From assembly GCA_949294085.1 (NCBI GenBank), contig CASFFX010000004.1, forward strand, positions 103,830 through 167,829: a stretch of 64,000 nt of DNA. The letters are read 5' to 3'. The DNA is from an uncultured bacterium. GTDB taxonomy: Bacteria; Elusimicrobiota; Elusimicrobia; Elusimicrobiales; Elusimicrobiaceae. A model generated the notes under the pieces. That model made no database searches. It was not told the DNA's origin and saw only the letters and a list, made by a program, of their open reading frames with translations. Both the position numbers and the translations under genes were made by a program. Below, one piece after another: positions 1 through 11,943 of the stretch. Position 1 is the first letter of the stretch, and each line of letters begins with the position of its first letter.

Positions 1-159
1 GTTTTTATTGACGGAAATGGCAATGCGGGCGGGCTCGGCCGTTACTTGAAAAACGGTGTTTACAATCAGCCCGTTCTTGCGTTCGCCGTCCGCCGTGGTA
101 ACAATGTACAACCCGTACGTTACGTAATGAAGGCCTTCGTTAATGTCTTGTACCGACAT
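1..159 (-). CDS. Flavin reductase domain protein (Hrb/flavoredoxin-like), partial
   Basis: The first 53 codons of a minus-strand gene that runs off the left edge, starting MSVQDINEGLHYVTYG. The start ATG is preceded by AAGGAGGAGT at a good distance. The visible residues match the N-terminal FMN-binding flavin-reductase domain found in high-molecular-weight rubredoxins (the LxxVTYGLYIVTT and NGLIVNTVFQVT segments). In acetogens that protein passes NAD(P)H electrons to the flavodiiron protein FprA. The gene lies 9 nt downstream of fprA, so the two are probably co-transcribed and paired in O2 or NO reduction. Whether a C-terminal rubredoxin domain follows cannot be seen here. Confidence 0.8.
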   Translation of the reverse strand, partial: MSVQDINEGLHYVTYGLYIVTTADGERKNGLIVNTVFQVTAEPARIAISVNKN

Positions 160-168
160 GACTCCTCC

Positions 169-1365
169 TTAGTGCAGTTTTTCCGCTAATTTTTTGCTGA
201 CCAACAGCCCCAACTCTTTGCAGGCTTGTTTGACTTTATCGTCGGGCACAAACGGCGATTTGACGGCCGGAGCCGCCACTTCCGCTTTCATGCTTTCCAG
301 GGTTTTGGTCAACTCGTCAATCGGTGCGCCGTTCCAGCCGTACGACCCAAAGGCCGCCCCGATTAAGCCCTTTTTGCGCAGCCCTTTCAAATAGCACAGT
401 ACGTCCGCCATCGCCGGGAAAATTTGGCTGTTCAGCACCGGGGACCCAATCAACAGCGCGCTGGAATCCAACAGTTCCGTAGCCACATCGCTGCGGTGAT
501 TGGCGTGCATGGAGAGTTGTTTGACTTCCGTGCCCCCTTCGCGCAGGCCTTCGGTAATGTAATTCGCCATTTTTTCGGTGCTGCCCCACATGGTATCGTA
601 CACGACGATCGCTTTATTTTTGGGAGCCTGCGCCGCCCATTTGGCATACAGCTTAATAATTTTGGACGGATCTTTGCGCCACACAAAACCGTGATCCGGC
701 GCAATCAAGCGCGGGGCCAGCCCCATTTTTTGCACTTGGTCCAAAAAGCGGAGCACAATGTCCGAATACGGCAGAACGATGTTGGCGTAGTATTTTTCCG
801 CTTCGTAAAGCCAAAGTCTCTCTTCGTTTTCGTCGTCAAACAGCTTGCCGGTGGCATAGTGCATGCCGAATACGTCGTTGGTAAACAGGACGTTTTCTTT
901 TTCCAAATACGAAAACATACTGTCCGGCCAATGCAGCATGCGCGCTTCTACAAACGAAATCGTATCGCCGCCGATGTCAATCCGGTCGCCGGTTTTGACG
1001 GTTTTTAATTTCAAATCACAATGAAATTGTTCCGTAATGTCCTTAAAACCCATGGCGGATACGTACACTTCTTCGGGCTGGATGTAATTGACGGCTTGCG
1101 GCAACGCGCCGGAGTGATCCATTTCCGAGTGATTGGAAATAATAATTTTGATTTTTTTGGGGTCAATCACGCTTTGGATCCGTTCCATCATTTCGCCGTA
1201 AAATTCTTTTTTTACCGTATCCACCAGCGTGGGTTTTTCACCCAAGACCAAATAGGCGTTGTACGTCGTGCCGCGTTTGGTGGAGTATCCGTGAAAATCC
1301 CGAATATTCCAGTCAATAGCACCTACCCAATACACATGCTCCGAAATCTTGACCGCTTCCATCAT
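169..1365 (-). CDS. fprA: Flavodiiron protein (A-type flavoprotein, O2/NO reductase)
   Basis: Cytoplasmic enzyme that reduces O2 to water or NO to N2O. The 398 residues show the family order: an N-terminal metallo-beta-lactamase-like domain with the diiron motif HSEMDH near residue 80, then a C-terminal flavodoxin domain beginning VVYDTMWGSTEKMA near residue 256 (FMN phosphate loop). Length is typical of a two-domain FprA with no fused rubredoxin. The start is preceded by AGGAG 10 nt upstream; a second ATG follows directly. It sits between dfx and an Hrb-like flavin reductase on the same strand, which suggests an oxygen-stress unit in an anaerobe. Confidence 0.95.
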   Translation of the reverse strand: MMEAVKISEHVYWVGAIDWNIRDFHGYSTKRGTTYNAYLVLGEKPTLVDTVKKEFYGEMMERIQSVIDPKKIKIIISNHSEMDHSGALPQAVNYIQPEEVYVSAMGFKDITEQFHCDLKLKTVKTGDRIDIGGDTISFVEARMLHWPDSMFSYLEKENVLFTNDVFGMHYATGKLFDDENEERLWLYEAEKYYANIVLPYSDIVLRFLDQVQKMGLAPRLIAPDHGFVWRKDPSKIIKLYAKWAAQAPKNKAIVVYDTMWGSTEKMANYITEGLREGGTEVKQLSMHANHRSDVATELLDSSALLIGSPVLNSQIFPAMADVLCYLKGLRKKGLIGAAFGSYGWNGAPIDELTKTLESMKAEVAAPAVKSPFVPDDKVKQACKELGLLVSKKLAEKLH

Positions 1366-1422
1366 ACTTGTTTGTCTCCTAACGTAAAGTTGCGCCCCCC
1401 AAAATAAGGAGGGCGCCTAAAG

Positions 1423-1809
1423 TTAATTTTCCTTCTGCCACAAGCCGTGCAAATTGCAGTATTCGCGGGCGATTACTTTTTCCGCCTTGGTTTCAAATAC
1501 CGCTTCCGGCGCGTCGCCCGGTTTTAAGTATTTGCGCTGCACTTTGCCGCATTCTTCGCAGATCAGTTCAATAAATTCAATGTAATGTGCGTCCAACATC
1601 GGGTGCGCCACACTGCCTACTTTCACCCGGTAGCCGCCTTCAATTTTTTCAATCACGGGCACATGTTTTTCCGTCGCACCGTCGGTTACGCCGGGGTTCT
1701 GCAGTTTCATCGGCTGGCCGCAGCACACCAATTCCCCCGCCCCCGCATGCAGGACTTCTACCATATTCCCGCAGACAGAACATTTATACACTTCGTTCAC
1801 TTTGGTCAT
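1423..1809 (-). CDS. dfx: Desulfoferrodoxin (superoxide reductase)
   Basis: Reduces superoxide to hydrogen peroxide without making O2. The 128-residue protein has an N-terminal desulforedoxin-like rubredoxin-type iron site (CSVCG near residue 10 and CC near 29-30) and a C-terminal neelaredoxin domain that carries the active site: EKHVPVI near 48, [11 protein letters not shown] near 69 and CNLHGLW near the end supply the His and Cys ligands of the catalytic iron. This makes it a class I (2Fe) enzyme. A strong purine-rich ribosome site (GAGGGAGAA) precedes the ATG. It heads a probable operon with fprA and the flavin reductase. Confidence 0.95.
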   Translation of the reverse strand: MTKVNEVYKCSVCGNMVEVLHAGAGELVCCGQPMKLQNPGVTDGATEKHVPVIEKIEGGYRVKVGSVAHPMLDAHYIEFIELICEECGKVQRKYLKPGDAPEAVFETKAEKVIAREYCNLHGLWQKEN

Positions 1810-1941
1810 AAATAATTCTCCCTCTTGCTAGATTTCAAACGCACTTCCGCACTTGCCAGCGCGGGAACAAACAGCAGATACCTTCTATTATACTTTGTTT
1901 CTCCGCCGTGTACACACTTCCCTGCCGGATATTTCAATTTC

Positions 1942-1954
1942 TTATTAATAATAA
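1942..1954. promoter_or_regulatory. AT-rich palindrome in the dfx leader (possible PerR-like site)
   Basis: TTATTA-A-TAATAA forms a 6-1-6 inverted repeat between the dfx promoter and gene. It resembles the 7-1-7 PerR box of Firmicutes in layout, and PerR often controls dfx. The stretch is very AT-rich, so chance symmetry is possible. No regulator gene is visible here. Confidence 0.25.
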
Positions 1955-2001
1955 TTCCTATTAATAAAGTATAGCAAACTTCCCCCTTGCTAAGATAGTC
2001 T

Positions 2002-2030
2002 ATTATAAAAGTGTCTTTTATCCTGCACAA
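2002..2030 (-). promoter_or_regulatory. Sigma-70-type promoter for dfx-fprA
   Basis: On the minus strand TTGTGC (-35, 2025-2030) and TATAAT (-10, 2002-2007) are separated by 17 bp. A start near 1994 would give a leader of about 185 nt before dfx. It is divergent from the dnaA promoter. Confidence 0.55.
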
Positions 2031-2046
2031 GCTTAAAAAATAACTA

Positions 2047-2096
2047 GTTTTACCAGCTGTGGATAAGTAAATCAAAAACCATATTTTTGGTAAAAC
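2047..2096. promoter_or_regulatory. DnaA box between inverted-repeat arms upstream of dnaA
   Basis: TGTGGATAA at 2058-2066 is a perfect DnaA box (TTATCCACA on the other strand). It lies between two 9-bp inverted arms, GTTTTACCA (2047-2055) and TGGTAAAAC (2088-2096). The rest of the 461-bp gap between dfx and dnaA is AT-rich, mainly 2080-2200, and holds the two divergent promoters and no credible gene. It may serve dnaA autoregulation or be part of the origin. Confidence 0.55.
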
Positions 2097-2208
2097 ACCA
2101 GTTTTTTTGAAAGTTTATAAAAAAATAAGGGCTAGACAGCTTAAAAATAAAAAAATGTAAAATTACGCATTTTAACCTATCTAAAAGCGATTTTTACGGT
2201 TTGTTTCA

Positions 2209-2237
2209 TTGACCTATCCCCCAATAAGTGGTATCAT
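2209..2237 (+). promoter_or_regulatory. Promoter of dnaA
   Basis: TTGACC (2209-2214) and TATCAT (2232-2237) are 17 bp apart and point to a start near 2244, about 27 nt before the dnaA GTG. This is one of the best matches to the sigma-70 consensus in the window. Confidence 0.65.
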
Positions 2238-2270
2238 TGTAGTAAATCATCTTTTTATGGCGGCGTTATT

Positions 2271-3638
2271 GTGGAAAATTTACAAGCTTACCCTCAGTTA
2301 GTTCCCGTTTTCCAAGACATAGAAAACATTATAGGAAAAGATACCTACGATATGTGGCTTCGGCCGGCGCAGTTTGTGTACGAAGGCAATACGCTGACCA
2401 TTACGCTGCCCAACCAATTTTGGGGTAAAACCATCCGCGAACGCTACGAACACATCATCACAGACGCATTTTTGAAACATTTGGGAGCGGAAATTTCCGT
2501 CGTGTATGCGGTATCGACACAGGAACCGGCGCCCGTCGTCAGTTCTGCGCAGGATGTCGTGCCCGTACACCCAGTGGCTGCGCCCGTCTTGAAAAAAAAT
2601 CCCTTTCCGTCGCGCCTAAATTCTTCGTACACCTTTGACAATTTTATTGAATCCCCCTCCAACCGCTTTGCTTATAAAGCGGCCGAGGCCGTGGTGCACA
2701 AACTGGGCAACCGCGAAAATAACCCGCTGGTCATTTATTCCGCCCCGGGATTAGGCAAAACCCACTTGCTCCATGCGATTGGAAACCAAATTTTGAAAGA
2801 AAATCCCAATGCCAAAGTGCTGTATATGTCCGGCGAAGAATTCGTGAGTGAATACATTGAAGCGCTGCAAAATAAATCGTCGGAAAGCTTCCGCAAAAAA
2901 TACCGTTCGCTGGATTGCTTTTTAATGGACGATATCCAATTTGTAGCCGGTAAATCCGCCAGCGAAATTGAATTTTTCTATACCTTTAATGCGCTGTTTG
3001 AAAGCCGAAAACAAATTGTACTGTCGTCGGACAGAACCCCCCAGCAGCTGGACTTGGACGAACGCTTGTCCTCGCGTTTGCTGTCGGGGATTATTGCCGA
3101 AGTCAAACGCCCCAATCTGGAAACCCGTATCGCCATTTTGCGCCAAAAGCGCGAATCCATTAATTTTGACATCGGCGATGACGTCCTTTCTTTTATTGCC
3201 GAAGGCATCCAAACCAACATCCGCGAACTGGAAGGCTCGCTCTTTCGGTTGGTGGCGTACTGCAGCATGCACGGGGTAACCCCCACCATTGCCATCGCCA
3301 AAGAATTACTGGCCGATATTTTGACCAACGAAAACGATTTGTCCATTAACGTCAATTCCATTAAAAAAATCGTCGGCAAACATTTTAATATTAAAATGGA
3401 AGATTTTAACGCCAAACGCAAAACGCAATCTATTGCGTGGCCGCGGCAGATTGCCATGTTTTTAACGACGGAACTGACGGATTTGTCTTTGCCTGAAATC
3501 GGCCGGGAATTCAACCGTGATCACAGCACCGTCGTACACGCGCGCGACGTGGTAAAGGAAAAAGTGGAAACGGATCCGTTCTTTGCGGCCGAAATCAACC
3601 AAATTATTTTGGATATTAAGGCTGTGGATAAAAAATAA
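2271..3638 (+). CDS. dnaA: Chromosomal replication initiator DnaA
   Basis: AAA+ initiator that binds DnaA boxes and opens the origin. The 455 residues contain the N-terminal DnaB/DnaA-interaction domain, a variable linker (about 85-110), the AAA+ core with Walker A APGLGKTH (about 158-165) and Walker [10 protein letters not shown], and the C-terminal DNA-binding domain with the DnaA signature [12 protein letters not shown]. The start is GTG with only a weak upstream purine stretch (GGCGG), so translation may be modest or autoregulated. A DnaA box overlaps the last codons. dnaN follows after a 168-bp gap full of DnaA boxes. Confidence 0.98.
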   Translation: MENLQAYPQLVPVFQDIENIIGKDTYDMWLRPAQFVYEGNTLTITLPNQFWGKTIRERYEHIITDAFLKHLGAEISVVYAVSTQEPAPVVSSAQDVVPVHPVAAPVLKKNPFPSRLNSSYTFDNFIESPSNRFAYKAAEAVVHKLGNRENNPLVIYSAPGLGKTHLLHAIGNQILKENPNAKVLYMSGEEFVSEYIEALQNKSSESFRKKYRSLDCFLMDDIQFVAGKSASEIEFFYTFNALFESRKQIVLSSDRTPQQLDLDERLSSRLLSGIIAEVKRPNLETRIAILRQKRESINFDIGDDVLSFIAEGIQTNIRELEGSLFRLVAYCSMHGVTPTIAIAKELLADILTNENDLSINVNSIKKIVGKHFNIKMEDFNAKRKTQSIAWPRQIAMFLTTELTDLSLPEIGREFNRDHSTVVHARDVVKEKVETDPFFAAEINQIILDIKAVDKK

Positions 3639-3773
3639 AAAACGGTGGATAACCCGTTTATAAAACAAAAAAACGAAGGACAAAATTTTTTGCGGTGGAA
3701 AATGTGGACAAAAAAAGTTGTTTATGCACAAACCCCGGTTTTGAACTGTATTGGGAAACAAACATTATCCACA
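3623..3773. other. oriC: Probable oriC: DnaA-box cluster between dnaA and dnaN
   Basis: Five boxes occur in 151 bp: TGTGGATAA (3623-3631, perfect, inside the dnaA tail), GGTGGATAA (3644-3652, one mismatch), TGTGGACAA (3703-3711, one mismatch), TTATGCACA (3722-3730, one mismatch) and TTATCCACA (3765-3773, perfect). The first three read on the minus strand and the last two on the plus strand. Between them is an A/T-rich run (about 3660-3690) suited to unwinding. Genes to the left point left and genes to the right point right, as expected around an origin. Confidence 0.7.
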
Positions 3774-3806
3774 CAATAAACAGGACATATAAATAGGGAT
3801 TAAGAT

Positions 3807-4916
3807 ATGAAAATAAATATTACTAAAGCCACTCTTTTGGAAGGCATACAGATTGTTTCCGCGGGCGTATCGTCCCGCACCACGCTTCCGATTTTGCATA
3901 ACTTTTTGATGGAAGCGCAGGGCAGTAAAATTAAACTGGTCCGCACCGATATGGAAATGGCCACCGTCCACTACGTCAACGCCGAAGTGGAAGAAGAAGG
4001 CAGTATGACGGTGCCGATCAAAGAATTTTCCGATATCATCAAAAACCTTCCCGACGATAAAGAAATCAATCTTTTCAGCGACGAAAACAACAAATTTCAT
4101 ATCAAATCCGGCAAAAGCAAATTTTGGGTGATTGGAACGCCCAAAACGGAATATCCGCCCATTCCCGAAGTGGAACGGGCCAACAGCGTGTCGTTGGATC
4201 CGCTGTTATTGCAGCAGATGATTGAAAAAACGGCATTTTCCGCTTCCACGCAGGAAACCCGCTACATTTTGAACGGGTTATTGTGGAATAACACCGCCGA
4301 TAAATTTGAAATTGTGGCGACCGACGGCGGCCGCTTGGCCGTGGCCACCCACGAAGCGCTCCCCGGCAGCAAAGAATTCAAAATTATTATCCCGACCAAG
4401 GTGCTGACGGAGCTTTGCCGCTATATTACCATTGCCAAACCCGGCAAAGACAGCAAAATTGAAGTGAACGTGGCGTCCAATCAAGTGAGCTTTATGATGA
4501 ACGAAACGACGTTCATTTCCCGCTTGATTGAAGGCAACTTTCCCAATTACAATCAAGTAATCCCCACCAAAAAGAATATTGGGTTTGAAGTGTTTGCCAA
4601 AGAATTATTGGCTTCCACCCGCCGGGCGGCGTTGTGCGCCGGGGAATTTGGCAGCGTGGTAAAATACAAACTGGAAAACAACGCGCTGACGGTGTCGTCC
4701 AATTCGCAGAATATGGACTTTACCGACGAACTGCCGGTGGAATACACGCAGGAAGCGTTTGACGTGGCTTTCAACCCGCAGTACATTATTGACGTGTTGA
4801 AAAACATCGCGGCGGAAAAAGTATCTTTTTCGTTTATTAATGCCTCGCAGCCGGTGCTGATTGAACCGGTGGGCGATGCGACGTTTAAGTACGTCATTAT
4901 GCCGGTGAGAGCGTAA
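3807..4916 (+). CDS. dnaN: DNA polymerase III beta subunit (sliding clamp)
   Basis: Ring-forming processivity factor that tethers DNA polymerase III and other enzymes to DNA. At 369 residues it has the standard three-domain clamp length, starts MKINITKATLLEGIQIVS and ends with the typical VIMPVRA tail that contributes to the hydrophobic partner-binding cleft. AGGG lies about 8 nt before the ATG. Its TAA overlaps the ATG of the next gene (TAATG), so the DciA-like protein is probably translationally coupled to it. Confidence 0.97.
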   Translation: MKINITKATLLEGIQIVSAGVSSRTTLPILHNFLMEAQGSKIKLVRTDMEMATVHYVNAEVEEEGSMTVPIKEFSDIIKNLPDDKEINLFSDENNKFHIKSGKSKFWVIGTPKTEYPPIPEVERANSVSLDPLLLQQMIEKTAFSASTQETRYILNGLLWNNTADKFEIVATDGGRLAVATHEALPGSKEFKIIIPTKVLTELCRYITIAKPGKDSKIEVNVASNQVSFMMNETTFISRLIEGNFPNYNQVIPTKKNIGFEVFAKELLASTRRAALCAGEFGSVVKYKLENNALTVSSNSQNMDFTDELPVEYTQEAFDVAFNPQYIIDVLKNIAAEKVSFSFINASQPVLIEPVGDATFKYVIMPVRA

Positions 4917-5212
4917 TGAAATTTGGTCAAAACCCCCAAAAACAATGGCGCTCCAGCCATGAGTTGGATTCTATGCGCAACCCGCTGGCGCGCCGTTTGA
5001 ACCGGTTGATGATTTTGGACCACGTATGGAAGCAGTTAGTGGGCAATAAAGGCCGGTTTTGGGTGTTAAAGGCCGTAAAAGACGATACGCTCTACGTACA
5101 GGTAAAAGTGTCGGTGGCGAAAAACGAGTTGATTGCCAAACGCCAGCAGTTAATGGCGGAACTGAACAAGCATTTTCAAACCCCGTGGATTCGCCATATA
5201 GACATTTGTTAA
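4916..5212 (+). CDS. DUF721/DciA-like protein (putative helicase loader)
   Basis: A 98-residue basic protein that fits the DUF721 (DciA) family by size, by the segments LNRLMILDHVWKQLVG and DTLYVQVKVSVAKNEL, and by position next to gyrB. In bacteria without DnaC or DnaI, DciA is known to help load the replicative helicase DnaB; that role is inferred here from family and context. It overlaps dnaN by one base and occupies the place where recF often sits, but it shows no ATPase motif and is not RecF. Confidence 0.75.
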   Translation: MKFGQNPQKQWRSSHELDSMRNPLARRLNRLMILDHVWKQLVGNKGRFWVLKAVKDDTLYVQVKVSVAKNELIAKRQQLMAELNKHFQTPWIRHIDIC

Positions 5213-7720
<2,508 letters not shown>

Positions 7721-7723
7721 TTT

Positions 7724-7754
7724 TTTCCGGGCGGAGAAAAGCTCCGTCCGGAAA
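7724..7754 (+). other. Intercistronic hairpin between gyrB and gyrA
   Basis: A 13-bp stem (TTTCCGGGCGGAG with CTCCGTCCGGAAA, one G-U pair) around a 5-nt loop. No T-run follows, so it is not a classical terminator. It may stabilise or process the gyrB end of the transcript. Confidence 0.5.
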
Positions 7755-7785
7755 TACGATTTATCCGTAACAGGAGATATTTTTA

Positions 7786-10302
7786 ATGAGCGAAGAAACG
7801 AACAATCAGCCGCAAGCCCAAAATACCAATGTGGACTTGTTTGGCAACATCCAACAGCGCGACATCGCGGGGGAAATGCGCTCCTACTATATTGACTACG
7901 CGATGAGCGTTATCGTCGGGCGCGCCCTGCCCGATGTGCGCGACGGCCTCAAGCCCGTACACCGCCGCGTGTTGTATTCCATGAACGAAATGGGCCTGAA
8001 ATACAACAAACCCTATAAAAAATCCGCCCGTGTGGTGGGGGACGTGCTGGGTAAATATCACCCGCACGGCGATACGGCCGTTTATGATACGCTGGTGCGC
8101 ATGGTGCAGGACTTTTCCTTGCGCAAACCGTTGATTGACGGACAGGGAAACTTCGGTTCTATTGACGGAGACTCCGCCGCCGCCATGCGTTATACCGAGT
8201 GCCGCCTGCAGCGCATTTCCGAAGAAATGCTGGGCGATTTGGACAAAGACACCGTCAAAATGATTCCCAACTACGACGGTTCGCTGATGGAACCTTCCGT
8301 GCTGCCGGCCAAACTGCCGGCGCTGTTGGTCAACGGTTCCTCGGGTATCGCCGTCGGTATGGCGACCAATATTCCCACCCACAACTTAGGTGAAGTGTGC
8401 GACGGTATTATTGCCTATATTCACAACCCGGATATTTCCACCAAAGAGATGATGAAAATCATCAAAGGGCCGGATTTCCCGACGGGGGCCATTATCCGCG
8501 GCACGAAAGGAATTTACGAATATTTTGAAACGGGCCACGGCAGCGTCAAAGTGCAGGCCACGACGGAAATTGAACAGCGCAAGAACGGACGGGAAGCCAT
8601 TATCGTAACGGCTATTCCGTATCAAGTGAACAAAACGGCGTTGATTGAAAGCATTGTGGCGTTGGTGCGCGACAAAAAAGTAACCGATATCTCCGATATT
8701 CGCGACGAGTCGGACCGGCGCGGCATGCGGCTGGTCATTGAAGTTAAACGCGACGGCAATGCCCAGGTGGTGCTCAATCATCTGTTCAAACACACGCAGC
8801 TGCAAACGTCCTTCCCGGTCAATATGTTGGCCATTGTGGACGGGCGGCCGCGCGTGCTGTCGCTGAAAGAAGTGATGAAGGCGTATGTAAAACACCGCCA
8901 GGAAATCATCACCAACCGGACGAAATTTGACTTGAACAAAGCCCAAAAACGCGAACACGTGCTCAACGGGTTGCTGGTGGCTATTGCCAATATGGACGAA
9001 GTGGTGGCCATTATCCGCAAAGCCAAGGACCCGACGGAAGCCAAATTCACGTTGATGGCGCGCTTCACGCTTTCGGAAGTGCAGGCCCAGGCCATTTTGG
9101 ACATGCGGTTGCACCAGCTGACGCAGCTGTCCGCCTTGGCGATTGAAAACGAACGCAAAGATTTGCTCAAATTGATTGCCGATTTGCAGGAGATTTTGGG
9201 CAATCCGCAGAAAATTTTGGACATCATCGTCGAAGAACTCCAGGAGCTCAAAAAGGACTATGGCGATCCGCGCCGCACCCAAATCGGCCCGGATATGACG
9301 GACTTCTCTATGGAAGATTTGATTGAAAAAGAAGACGTCGTCATCACCATTTCCAACGACGGCTACGCCAAGCGCATCCCGCTCTCTACGTACAAGAGCC
9401 AGAACCGCGGCGGCAAGGGCATCATCGGCAGCAAGACGAAGGAAGAAGACTTTATGGAACATCTCTTCATCACGTCGTCGCACGCTACGATTTTGATGTT
9501 CACCAACCGCGGCCGCGTGTTTGCGCTGCGCGCGTTTGAAATTCCGGAAGGCAACCGCCTCTCCAAAGGCAAGGCGATTGTGAACCTGCTGCAGCTGACG
9601 GGCGAAGAAAAAGTAACCTCCGCCGTAGCGATTGAGGAATTTAACCCCAAACATTGCGAAAATACGTACCTGACGATGTGCACGCGCTTTGGCAGCATTA
9701 AACGCGTGGAACTGAGCGAATTTGCCAATATTCGCCGCACGGGCATTATTGCCATCGGGTTGGAAGAAGGCGACGTGCTGGTGGGCGTACAAACCACGCA
9801 CGGCAAGTCCGACATTATCGTGGCGACCAAGAACGGCAAATCGATTCGCTTTGATGAAAACCAGGTGCGCTGCATGGGCCGCCCGGCCAAAGGCGTGCGC
9901 GCCATTAATTTGGCGCAGGGCGACGTGGTAGTCGGCATGGAACAGGCGCCGAACGATGAACCGCAGCCCGATGTGCTGTCCGTCTGCGAAAACGGCTTTG
10001 GCAAACGCACGGAGTTTAGCGAATACAAACGCCAGAACCGCGGCGGTATGGGGGTGATTACCATCAAAACCAGCGCGCGCAACGGTTCGGTCGTGGGCAT
10101 TAAATTGGTGGACGAAAACAAAGACTTGATGATCGTTACCGAAAAGGGGATGACCATCCGCGTCCGCTGTGCCGATATCCGCTCCGTCAGCCGCAACGCC
10201 CAAGGCGTTACGTTGGCCAAGCTGGAACCCGGCGACAAAATTGCCCGTATTGCGCCCGTCGTGAAAGACGAAGAAGAGGCGCACGAAGAAACGGATAAAT
10301 AA
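7786..10302 (+). CDS. gyrA: DNA gyrase subunit A
   Basis: Breakage-reunion subunit of gyrase. The catalytic tyrosine is Y136 in [11 protein letters not shown]. The quinolone-determining stretch [11 protein letters not shown] has Thr97 at the position of E. coli Ser83 and Asp at the position of Asp87. The C-terminal beta-pinwheel carries a GyrA box, QNRGGKG, with a second similar copy QNRGGMG. At 838 residues it is full length with an acidic tail. CAGGAGA precedes the ATG. It closes the dnaA-gyrA block and is followed by a strong terminator. Confidence 0.98.
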   Translation: MSEETNNQPQAQNTNVDLFGNIQQRDIAGEMRSYYIDYAMSVIVGRALPDVRDGLKPVHRRVLYSMNEMGLKYNKPYKKSARVVGDVLGKYHPHGDTAVYDTLVRMVQDFSLRKPLIDGQGNFGSIDGDSAAAMRYTECRLQRISEEMLGDLDKDTVKMIPNYDGSLMEPSVLPAKLPALLVNGSSGIAVGMATNIPTHNLGEVCDGIIAYIHNPDISTKEMMKIIKGPDFPTGAIIRGTKGIYEYFETGHGSVKVQATTEIEQRKNGREAIIVTAIPYQVNKTALIESIVALVRDKKVTDISDIRDESDRRGMRLVIEVKRDGNAQVVLNHLFKHTQLQTSFPVNMLAIVDGRPRVLSLKEVMKAYVKHRQEIITNRTKFDLNKAQKREHVLNGLLVAIANMDEVVAIIRKAKDPTEAKFTLMARFTLSEVQAQAILDMRLHQLTQLSALAIENERKDLLKLIADLQEILGNPQKILDIIVEELQELKKDYGDPRRTQIGPDMTDFSMEDLIEKEDVVITISNDGYAKRIPLSTYKSQNRGGKGIIGSKTKEEDFMEHLFITSSHATILMFTNRGRVFALRAFEIPEGNRLSKGKAIVNLLQLTGEEKVTSAVAIEEFNPKHCENTYLTMCTRFGSIKRVELSEFANIRRTGIIAIGLEEGDVLVGVQTTHGKSDIIVATKNGKSIRFDENQVRCMGRPAKGVRAINLAQGDVVVGMEQAPNDEPQPDVLSVCENGFGKRTEFSEYKRQNRGGMGVITIKTSARNGSVVGIKLVDENKDLMIVTEKGMTIRVRCADIRSVSRNAQGVTLAKLEPGDKIARIAPVVKDEEEAHEETDK

Positions 10303-10323
10303 CCGGTTCTTCCGATGTTTTTC

Positions 10324-10360
10324 ATCCGCTCCCTGCCGTGTTGGCGGGGGGCGGATTTTT
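10324..10360 (+). terminator. Rho-independent terminator after gyrA
   Basis: A long, slightly interrupted stem (ATCCGC and CCC arms pairing with GGG and GCGGAT around GTGTT) is followed by TTTTT. Confidence 0.8.
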
Positions 10361-10378
10361 GTGGGTATTTAAGCGCGG

Positions 10379-10392
10379 TTACCGCTCGGTAA
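10379..10392. promoter_or_regulatory. Palindrome TTACCGCTCGGTAA upstream of the GH13 gene
   Basis: A 6-2-6 inverted repeat ending 7 bp before the -35 box of the GH13 promoter. The identical 14 bp recur in front of the atp operon at 12059-12072. The position just upstream of -35 would suit an activator. The binding protein is unknown. Confidence 0.5.
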
Positions 10393-10399
10393 AAAAAGG

Positions 10400-10428
10400 T
10401 TTACAACCGCCCCAGAAAGTGCTATAAA
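10400..10428 (+). promoter_or_regulatory. Promoter of the GH13 glycosidase gene
   Basis: TTTACA (10400-10405) and TATAAA (10423-10428) are separated by 17 bp, close to sigma-70 consensus. The expected start is about 14 nt before the ATG, with AGGGGA as ribosome site. Confidence 0.65.
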
Positions 10429-10448
10429 AAAGATAGGGGAAATCTGTT

Positions 10449-11912
10449 ATGAGGACAAATCCGCATATTTTAGAAATTAATACGCGTTCCTGGCTTAAGC
10501 GCCTGGAAGCGCGGTATGGCCGCCCGATGACGTTGGCGGACGTCCCGGATGAATATTGGCAGCGGGCCAAAGACACCGGGTTTGACGCGATTTGGCTGAT
10601 GGGGGTATGGAAAATCAGCCCGACCGCGGAGAAGATTGCGCGCGAAAATAAGGAAATTCAAGACCAAATCCGCGCCATTAAACCGGACTTTAAGCCCGAG
10701 GACATTACCGCCTCGCCTTATGCCGTGTATGAATACAACGTGGACGCTTCGCTGGGCGGCAATGCGGCGCTGGCGGCGGTGCGTGCCAAGTTAAATGCCT
10801 TGGGCATTGAACTGTTGTTGGATTTTGTGGGAAACCATACCGCCATTGACAGCCCCACCGTTACCTCTAACCCCGATTTGTACATCAATACCGGTACCCA
10901 AGAACCTCATACACACAAAGATTGGTTTTTCAAAAACGCGAACGGCGTGTACATTGCCCACGGGCGGGACCCGTATTTCGCCCCGTGGACGGATACGGCC
11001 CAGCTGAATTATTTCAACCCCAAAACGCGCGAATTTATGCTGGCCAACCTGCTGCACGTGGCCGATATGTGCGACGGCGTGCGCTGTGATATGGCCATGC
11101 TGACGCTGAACAAAGTACACCGCGATACGTGGTGGGAATTTATCGGCGGGAATCTGCCGCAGGAAGAGTTTTGGCACCAAGCCTTGACGGCCGTGCACGA
11201 AAAACACCCCGAATTTATTTTCATCGCCGAAGTGTACTGGGGCCTGGAGTGGGACATCCAGGAAATGGGCTTTGACTACACGTACGACAAAATTTTGTAC
11301 GACCGGCTGCGCTTTTCCAATCCGGAAAACATCCGCGGGCACCTGGGCGCCGAACACTTGTTCCAGATGCGCTCCATCCGCTTTACGGCCAATCACGACG
11401 AAGAGGAAAGCCTCAAAGCATTTGGAAAGGAAAAATCCCTCGCGGCCAGCACGATCATCGCCACGCTGCCCGGTGCGCGCATGTTCCATTTGTTCCAGCT
11501 GTTGGGCCGTCCGGCGCGCATGCCTATCCAGTATATTAAAGACGACTTCCAGGAAAACAAAGAAGTGCTGGATTATTACGTCAAACTGTTGCATATCGCG
11601 TCCGACCCGGCGTTTCACGGGGGGCAATGGTCCCTGCGGGACGTGGCCTGTGCCGGCATGGGGGATGACTCCAACCGCAATATTTTGGCGTGGCAGTGGA
11701 AACAGCGCAACACGGGCAAGTTGATTGCCATCAATTACAGCGGAGCTCCGGCCCGGGGGCGCTTGTCCTTAAAGGGCGTGTACGGCCCGGGCAGCCAAAT
11801 TACCGAAGAATTGACCGGCGAAAAAATAGTCGTTACGCCGGAAATGCTTTCGCAGGGCTACGAGCTGAACTTAAAGCCGTACGAAAGTAAAATATTTACG
11901 TACACCGTCTAA
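10449..11912 (+). CDS. Alpha-amylase family (GH13) glycosidase, cytoplasmic
   Basis: A 487-residue glycoside hydrolase with the four GH13 blocks in order: LLLDFVGNHT (region I), GVRCDMAML with the nucleophile Asp (region II), FIAEVYWG with the acid/base Glu (region III) and FTANHDEE with the transition-state Asp (region IV). There is no signal peptide, so it probably acts on alpha-glucans or maltodextrins in the cytoplasm. The C-terminus has a beta-sandwich-like domain. Exact specificity cannot be read from the motifs. It is a single-gene unit with its own promoter, upstream palindrome and terminator. Confidence 0.85.
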   Translation: MRTNPHILEINTRSWLKRLEARYGRPMTLADVPDEYWQRAKDTGFDAIWLMGVWKISPTAEKIARENKEIQDQIRAIKPDFKPEDITASPYAVYEYNVDASLGGNAALAAVRAKLNALGIELLLDFVGNHTAIDSPTVTSNPDLYINTGTQEPHTHKDWFFKNANGVYIAHGRDPYFAPWTDTAQLNYFNPKTREFMLANLLHVADMCDGVRCDMAMLTLNKVHRDTWWEFIGGNLPQEEFWHQALTAVHEKHPEFIFIAEVYWGLEWDIQEMGFDYTYDKILYDRLRFSNPENIRGHLGAEHLFQMRSIRFTANHDEEESLKAFGKEKSLAASTIIATLPGARMFHLFQLLGRPARMPIQYIKDDFQENKEVLDYYVKLLHIASDPAFHGGQWSLRDVACAGMGDDSNRNILAWQWKQRNTGKLIAINYSGAPARGRLSLKGVYGPGSQITEELTGEKIVVTPEMLSQGYELNLKPYESKIFTYTV

Positions 11913-11916
11913 CTGA

Positions 11917-11943
11917 AAACCCCGCCGGGTGGCGGGGTTTTTT
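11917..11943 (+). terminator. Terminator after the GH13 gene
   Basis: AAACCCCGCC pairs with GGCGGGGTTT around a GGGT loop, followed by more T residues. Confidence 0.85.

Noticed and set aside
1806..2075. 89-codon minus-strand frame in the dnaA/dfx gap
   Set aside because: It overlaps both the dfx start and its promoter, has no ribosome site, and its low-complexity product has no recognisable features.
8386..10284. Long open frame antisense to gyrA (632 codons)
   Set aside because: It lies fully inside gyrA on the opposite strand, is His/Phe/Arg-rich in the way of GC-driven shadow frames, and has no ribosome site or family pattern.
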